Part shown: in pieces, positions 58,901 through 64,000 of the stretch
Numbering within the stretch: position 1 is the stretch's first letter
How the letters are laid out: the number at the start of each line of letters is the position of its first letter
DNA from: Zelopaecilomyces penicillatus
Taxonomy: Eukaryota; Ascomycota; Sordariomycetes; Hypocreales; Pseudodiploosporaceae
DNA: 64,000 nucleotides
Reading direction: 5' to 3'
Assembly: GCA_005765155.1 (NCBI GenBank)
Contig: VCCP01000007.1
Coordinates: 2,373,501-2,437,500 of the forward strand
The notes under the pieces: model-generated
The model's database searches: none
The model's input: the letters and a program-made list of their open reading frames with translations, nothing else
Told to the model about the DNA's origin: nothing
Translations under genes and position numbers: made by a program

Positions 58901-60977
58901 GCAAGCGCACTGGCAGGATACGTGGAGCAGTACGTCTATGATAGCGTGGCAAACATAAAGAAGATGAGGCATTCAAGCTCTGCTGGTAGCTGGACAAGAG
59001 AGTTTGAGTATACAGGGAAGAGTAAAACTGAGCCGAGTAAGACGTGTAATCAGCTGAGTCGAGTATCGGTCGGGAATAGGGCAGAGGTGTTTATGCATGA
59101 CGTGCGTGGAAATGTGACGCGATATCCCCATTTGGGAGGTTCGGAAGGACATCAAAATGTTATCTGGGACTTCAAAGACAGGTCAGTTGCACATGGGACT
59201 CATATCCTTTTCGTTTTCTAATTGATCCCATAGGATTGCACAGTTGGATCTTGGTGGAGGAGGTAGAGCGTATTATCGGTATAACACCGATGGCTTGCGG
59301 GTGCGCAAGGTGGTCGAAAAGGGGCCCCATCAGATTGAAAGAAGAACCTACATTGGTGAAGTGGAGATATTCCAGCGAGAAACGAATGGACAGGTAGTAC
59401 TTGAGAGAGAGACGATGCATATGGTTGATGACAAGCAGCGAATTGCCATGGTAGAACGACGAACCATTGACAGAGATGGCTCTGACCGGGCTCCGGGCAA
59501 GATTACCAGATACCAACTTTCAGATCACCAGCATTCTGCTACCATTGAGGTTGAAGGAAGCAGTGAAGCAAAAGTCATTTCGTATGAGGAATATTCAGCC
59601 TACGGCAGCACGACGTACCAAGCACGAGCCCCTGAGCTAGAGCTTCCGAAAAGATATCGGTTCACATCTCGCGAACGTGATGAAGAGTCAGGGCTAGCCT
59701 ACCACGGAGCGCGGTATCTTGCGCCTTGGCTCGGCCGTTGGGCATCCGCTGATCCAGCTGGCCTCTCGGATGGTCCCAACTTATACGCATATGTAAACGC
59801 GAATCCCGTACGGTATAGTGATCGGGGAGGCATGGGCGGGGACGACGAACTGGAATTTGACGGATTGAAGTTTGAGCGGCAACCTAACCAGTCTATTGAG
59901 GAGCTGACGACACCGCCGCAGCGGTTTGGCCATATTGATGAGATTGAGGCGGTTGGCGCACCAGGTATCACGCCATCTGAGCGTCTCCGCCGTGCCACCG
60001 ACATCAACAATAGACATATTGAGGATGGTACGGTGAACACACGGACAAAGGGAGTGCGAACGGCGACAAAGGCACCACTTAAGCGGGCGAAGCCGGTGTC
60101 GCTGAAAACCGAGCCGGAGGCAGTTGTGTTAGTCCGGCTCGGCGACATTCCCGAGTTTGTCACCATCTGGAACTGGATTCTCGGACGAACAGCGCTTCCA
60201 GGGCCTAACGCTCCACCGACTGACTATACAAAGGCCAAGGATACTCTCAACGGCAAGCTGCGGCGCGCTATACGCAAGGGTAAAGCAAAGCCTATCGCTG
60301 CTGCTGCTGCTGCCATCCGGGATGCTTTCACAAGAGGCGGTGGTAATCCCGATACGCTGAGCTTCGATCCGAACAAGGTGCCTCCGCCCGGCATGGAACC
60401 AACAGTGAAGCCGCCAGGGACGAAACCACCCGAGTTCCTCGAGTCTGCAGTAAAGACTCCAGCTCCTGCGCCGGGGAAGTCAGCCATTCCCAGCGGCGCC
60501 GCAGCAGCAGAGGGTGAGGCCGGCTTTGCTATGGCCATGGACGTAGCACCGGCTACTGCTGCAAAGGCCTCAACTGGAAGCAAGGCGCTCAAGGTCGGCG
60601 GCGGTGTATTACTCGTGCTTGGTGCCGCCGCTACTATCGATCTCGCCAAGAATCAGGTCGAGAAGGGTGACTACGCCGGTGCCGTGTCCGAAGTCGCTAC
60701 TTTTGCAGCACCCGTTGTTGCCGTCGCCAAGGTGCCCAAGCTAGGAGGTCCTCTTGTGCTCCTCGGCACTGCTTCCCATGCCTGGAGTGATGAGGGTCTC
60801 GACTACGGGGCGGAGATTGCCATTGAGTGGAGTCGAGCCGGACATAGTGATATTGTCTCCTTGGGGGCAGCGGGGACGATTGTCACGGCCCGAGCACTCA
60901 AGCAGACTCTGTGGGATGATACTATCTCCATGGCTAGCGCTGGGAAGGATGCCATATGGAACTGGATCACGAAATAG
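52913..60977 (+). CDS. Tc toxin B-C fusion homologue (SpvB-RHS cocoon protein with C-terminal variable region)
   Basis: Two exons, 52913-59181 and 59234-60977, give about 2670 residues; the 52-base intron is phase 2. Residues 27-350 are an SpvB domain (SLPKGGGALKDI, FGPMLSLQYDSG, FGFGWTLSIP). FG-GAP-type beta-propeller repeats follow at about 547-686 (DINGDGLQDI, DFSGDGLPDL, DVDGSGTSDL). Next come TcdB middle regions and RHS/YD repeats from about residue 1240. The RHS-associated core is at about 2246-2286 (PWLGRWASADPAG, NLYAYVNANPV). The remaining 380 residues are a variable C-terminus. In bacteria TcB and TcC enclose the toxic C-terminus, which the core cuts off by aspartyl autoproteolysis. 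Here B and C are one polypeptide, as in some bacterial loci. The variable end is Ala/Pro-rich with two hydrophobic Gly/Ala segments near 2545 and 2580, and I recognise no enzyme family in it. No signal peptide is apparent. Confidence 0.9.
59182..59233 (+). other. Intron in the TcB-TcC-like gene
   Basis: The donor is GTCAGT at 59182 and the acceptor TAG ends at 59233, with a CTAAT branch-point-like element at about 59218-59222. Length 52 bases, phase 2. Unspliced reading ends at a stop at 59219-59221, whereas removing the intron restores continuous RHS homology on both sides. It lies about 520 bases before the RHS core. Confidence 0.82.
59830..60977 (+). other. C-terminal variable (payload-position) region of the TcB-TcC-like protein
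   Basis: About 380 residues after the RHS core. The first part is acidic and polar, followed by a basic patch (RRAIRKGKAK), a Pro-rich linker, and an Ala/Gly-rich end with hydrophobic segments near 60598 and 60703. Hand counts of G+C give 39/60 for the row at 60061 and 37/60 at 60541, against 23/60 at 56161 and 26/60 at 57301 in the upstream part. No catalytic motif was recognised, so the activity is unknown. Confidence 0.7.
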
Positions 60978-63900
60978 TGCGGTGGATGGCGTGAGCGCGA
61001 ACCTGTATTGGAGATGGATAGCATCTAGATGTTTCATGTAGCTGGTCGACAATGTGCCTTGGTAGATTTCTTTTTGGATGATAGTTACATGCGATTCAGT
61101 TTTAAAGTTGAGATGCATGAATTTCTTCGACTCACAGTCATCTGAATTGCGTTTCCTTGGTTAGAATTGTGAAGTTTGGTTAAGATGCCATTCTCACCTC
61201 ATATGTGAATATTGTCCTCATTCAACTTGGCAACCACTCCTACAATAGGCACAACTTGCTTGGAAAGGATAGTACTCTATTTCATTGTAACCCTCCCTAT
61301 TCATCTCACATACTACGCAGATTCCATTAATTCATCACTCGTGTAGGCACAACCCCCCACGATCCTCCTTCATCCCATAAGGATTCCGTTCACAGCGATA
61401 AGAAGAGTAGAGTGGCATTGAGGACCCAAAAATCGGAGCATTTTTCGAAAGATATAACCTTTTCTAGAATACAGAGCTGCATATGACGAGTAGTCTGCAT
61501 TTGGTAGCATCTTGGCCACGTTCATTTGCCAGAAACGCCTGTCCGGCCCCGCAAATTGTCCTCGGACGTATTTTCCATTCTATTTCAGCGTTGTCACACA
61601 ATCATGGTATATCTCCGATGACTGGGAACAAGTATATAACGGTGAGAAAACTCCCAAAGGAAAAAACAGGGCCATCATACTGGTTAGAGAGTGAGCAAAG
61701 AGGAAAGTGGCGGCAGGGTCCTGACTCTTTGTTATCTTGGGAGAGGAAATCGCCCTCGTCGAAATATCTTGAACTACACCATATTGGCACCTAGAGTTGT
61801 AGCACTAAGCGCTGCCGCACCCAAGTAGCCCCTGAACTTTCCCGCGTCGGCAGGCCGGAGAGATGCGTTTCTAGGTAGCATTCGAAGAGGGTAACAAATT
61901 AAGCATCAGCCGTGAATAATGGTCTAACAACAAACAGACGAAGTGGACGAGTCAAGACTCAGTCGAGGGAGCAACCGCCACCGATGAGATCGGCGCTTCT
62001 GCAGCGCATGGTGTTATTCACTGCGACGTACCCCAGGTCAAATGGCGAGCTATGGAAATTTGACCCCCGCCCAGTTGGGCCTTTTCTCGGCACTGCAAGT
62101 AGGTTGTGTAGTCTCGCGGTGTAATTAGGGCGCCTTGGCCTGGATGCATGTCAAGAAGACTGCAGCTGATGCTGATAGAATGTAACTCATGTCCGGAAGG
62201 ACATGGAAAGCACTCACCATATCAACACGTTGATAAGGGTGAGAAATGCGGATGGCGACCGAACAGTTGGTGTTGAGAGGCGGACGGGGGTGGACCTGCT
62301 ACATCTATCCACCTCCGGGTGGGGTTGCGATGATCACCATCTCATCCTCCGAAGCGCACAGTCGCGGGTTTGTAATACTGATATCTCTAGCACCATGGCC
62401 GAGTCAGTGCTTCTAGAAATGCTCCATACATAGGTTGCTCTAGTCATGAGCTCAGACCATGAGGCCCATCGTTTGCAGTACAATAATACTCACAGCCAAG
62501 AACCTAACCAGACTCGTGAAGCAGACGTCGCGTAGGCCGTAATAAAGGGGGATGGGAATGCAGGATCACTCTCTGGCTCGCCAACTTGCATATTCCCCAG
62601 TCTCCCATCTCGAACCCTCCACCCAAGGCCCGATTCAGTCTACACAAAGCAAACAAGCCCCCACTAAACAACCCCGGTGAGCACGTTGCGGCGCTTTCTA
62701 GCCCCGCTAGGGCAACAGGGGCTGCGAGATCATGAACAGCAGGTCAGTAACACGTCAGTGACAAGGGTGGCCAGGGGAAGGAGAGAGAGAGGGTTGGACT
62801 AGGGATGGATGGATGGATTGGATTGGATATCCAGGCAGCCTCTAATTCTAGCTTTCCCGTCCAACGAGTTACTTCGCGCTTTACGACAACATGGGAATGC
62901 AAGTATAACTCGCCGAAGAAGACTATGGAACGTGGGGGGAAGGGAGGGTTGGAACAGCCCAACAACCCCACAAATAGAGACACGGCTATGCGTGTGCGTC
63001 GTACGGGGTAGTCTTGGGTGGGATTGTGTCGCAACGGACTCACAGACGCGGACGGGTAGTAGTAAGTGTGAGAGTTAGTTTGAATGCTTCTCAATAAGAA
63101 CATGGTCTAATCAAAGAATACAGGGTAAGTGAAAATCATGGCTACGGACCCTCGAAGGGCAGACAGGCATGGGTGCTTTGGACTGGCAATGTGCCATTGT
63201 GCAAAAGATGATGCTAGGGCATTTGATTGTACTAGAGCTAATACTGGATGGCAGCAATTTGTAGGCAAAAGTGCAGGTTTTTGGTAGCTTTCTCTTCTCC
63301 CCAGCTAGCCAGCACGTGTATAGAGCCACCGATTTTTCTCGTTTTGGTTGGATCAGAGAACTACCATGAATCGCTCCTCCGATGCAATGAGCGTCGGGGC
63401 TTCGCAATATCCGGGTAGGACTACAATAACTCTGGGGTAAGGGGGGCGCACCACTACTCGTAGTTCTGGTGATGACGCCAAGTAAATAACCCCGATGCTT
63501 TCTGGTCGGCTCAATAACGCCGAATCGACAATATCTATCTTGATGTATGAGAAGACATCAACTCGAATCATGGGTAAATTATATGACGCCAGTCTGTAGG
63601 CGAATTAAACTATGGCGACTATTGTTTTGTTGCATCCTGTCAAATGCGCGACCATGCGCAGCCACATGAGAAATAAGCACTAAGACATCAATCATACAAG
63701 CAAGTCCACACCACTCGATACCCTGATGTTCCCTGATGTTCCCAGAATGATGTTATCAAGTTGGCATTTGGGTGTAGAAGTCAAATTATCTTGAGATAAT
63801 TGTATGACTGAGACTGTCTTTACGTGCCATCTATTCATGTCTTGTCAAACTCAATTGGGGGTGCATTAGGCAACAACATTGGTGATTACCTACGATCGCA

Positions 63901-64000
63901 CTAGACGCAGGATTCATGTTTCTTCGGCCCTACAAGACCCCCTTTGCACGGGTTTGATAACGGAGATGTGTATTTCACATGCCTTGCATTGCAACCTTTT
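60978..64000. other. Right-hand intergenic region without a recognisable gene
   Basis: Three kilobases hold only short open frames without family resemblance. It begins with the 3' UTR of the TcB-TcC-like gene. Minor simple repeats occur: GGAT/GGATT units at about 62804-62828 and a doubled ten-base CCCTGATGTT near 63720-63742. No tRNA-like or transposon-like sequence was recognised. Confidence 0.5.

Noticed and set aside
52913..59221. Treating the TcB part as a separate gene ending at the stop near 59219
   Set aside because: RHS homology continues immediately after a canonical 52-base intron, and the second part has no ATG at its beginning.
41554..60977. Bacterial contamination or misassembly as the source of the Tc genes
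   Set aside because: The sequence is continuous with genes of fungal type, the TcB-TcC gene has a spliceosomal intron, and spacers are fungal in length and style; long reads would settle it.
62744..63103. 119-residue minus-strand frame in the right-hand gap
   Set aside because: Low-complexity Ser/Pro-rich translation without domain, supporting introns or codon pattern of a real gene.

Overview
The window is nuclear DNA of a filamentous ascomycete. Several genes carry short spliceosomal introns with GT..AG ends and CTAAC-type branch points. Intergenic spacers are long, promoters are CT-rich, and the families are fungal (giant NRPS, F-box protein, sphingolipid desaturase, small cysteine-rich secreted proteins). 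A peptaibol-like NRPS ending in a reductase suggests Hypocreales; that placement is inference.

Layout. Positions 1-22652 (+) hold the 3' part of a giant intronless NRPS: seven modules (the first entered mid A domain) and a terminal thioester reductase. It is followed on the same strand by a secreted type-B carboxylesterase (23379-25180, two introns) and, after a 3.2 kb gap, an SMP-30-like beta-propeller protein (28384-29472). Next come a cytochrome b5-fused sphingolipid-type desaturase (33052-35382, three introns), a tandem pair of small ten-cysteine secreted proteins on the minus strand (37271-37738 and a copy at 35913-36380 that has lost its ATG), an APH/kinase-like protein (38623-39531, -) and an F-box protein (39984-41027, -).

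The most striking region is 41554-60977: two very large divergent genes forming a complete insecticidal-toxin-complex (Tc/ABC toxin) set. A TcA-like pore/translocator subunit of 3398 residues lies on the minus strand. A TcB-TcC fusion of about 2670 residues lies on the plus strand, with SpvB, FG-GAP and RHS regions, an RHS-associated core and a C-terminal variable payload. They share a 1.16 kb intergenic promoter region. In bacteria TcA forms the syringe-like pore and TcB-TcC the cocoon holding the toxic C-terminus. Here the TcB-TcC gene has one 52-base intron, which argues for a resident fungal gene probably acquired from bacteria rather than contamination. The payload region is richer in G+C than the rest of the gene and matches nothing I recognise.

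The last 3 kb (60978-64000) shows no convincing gene. No tRNA, rRNA, CRISPR or transposase gene was recognised anywhere in the window.
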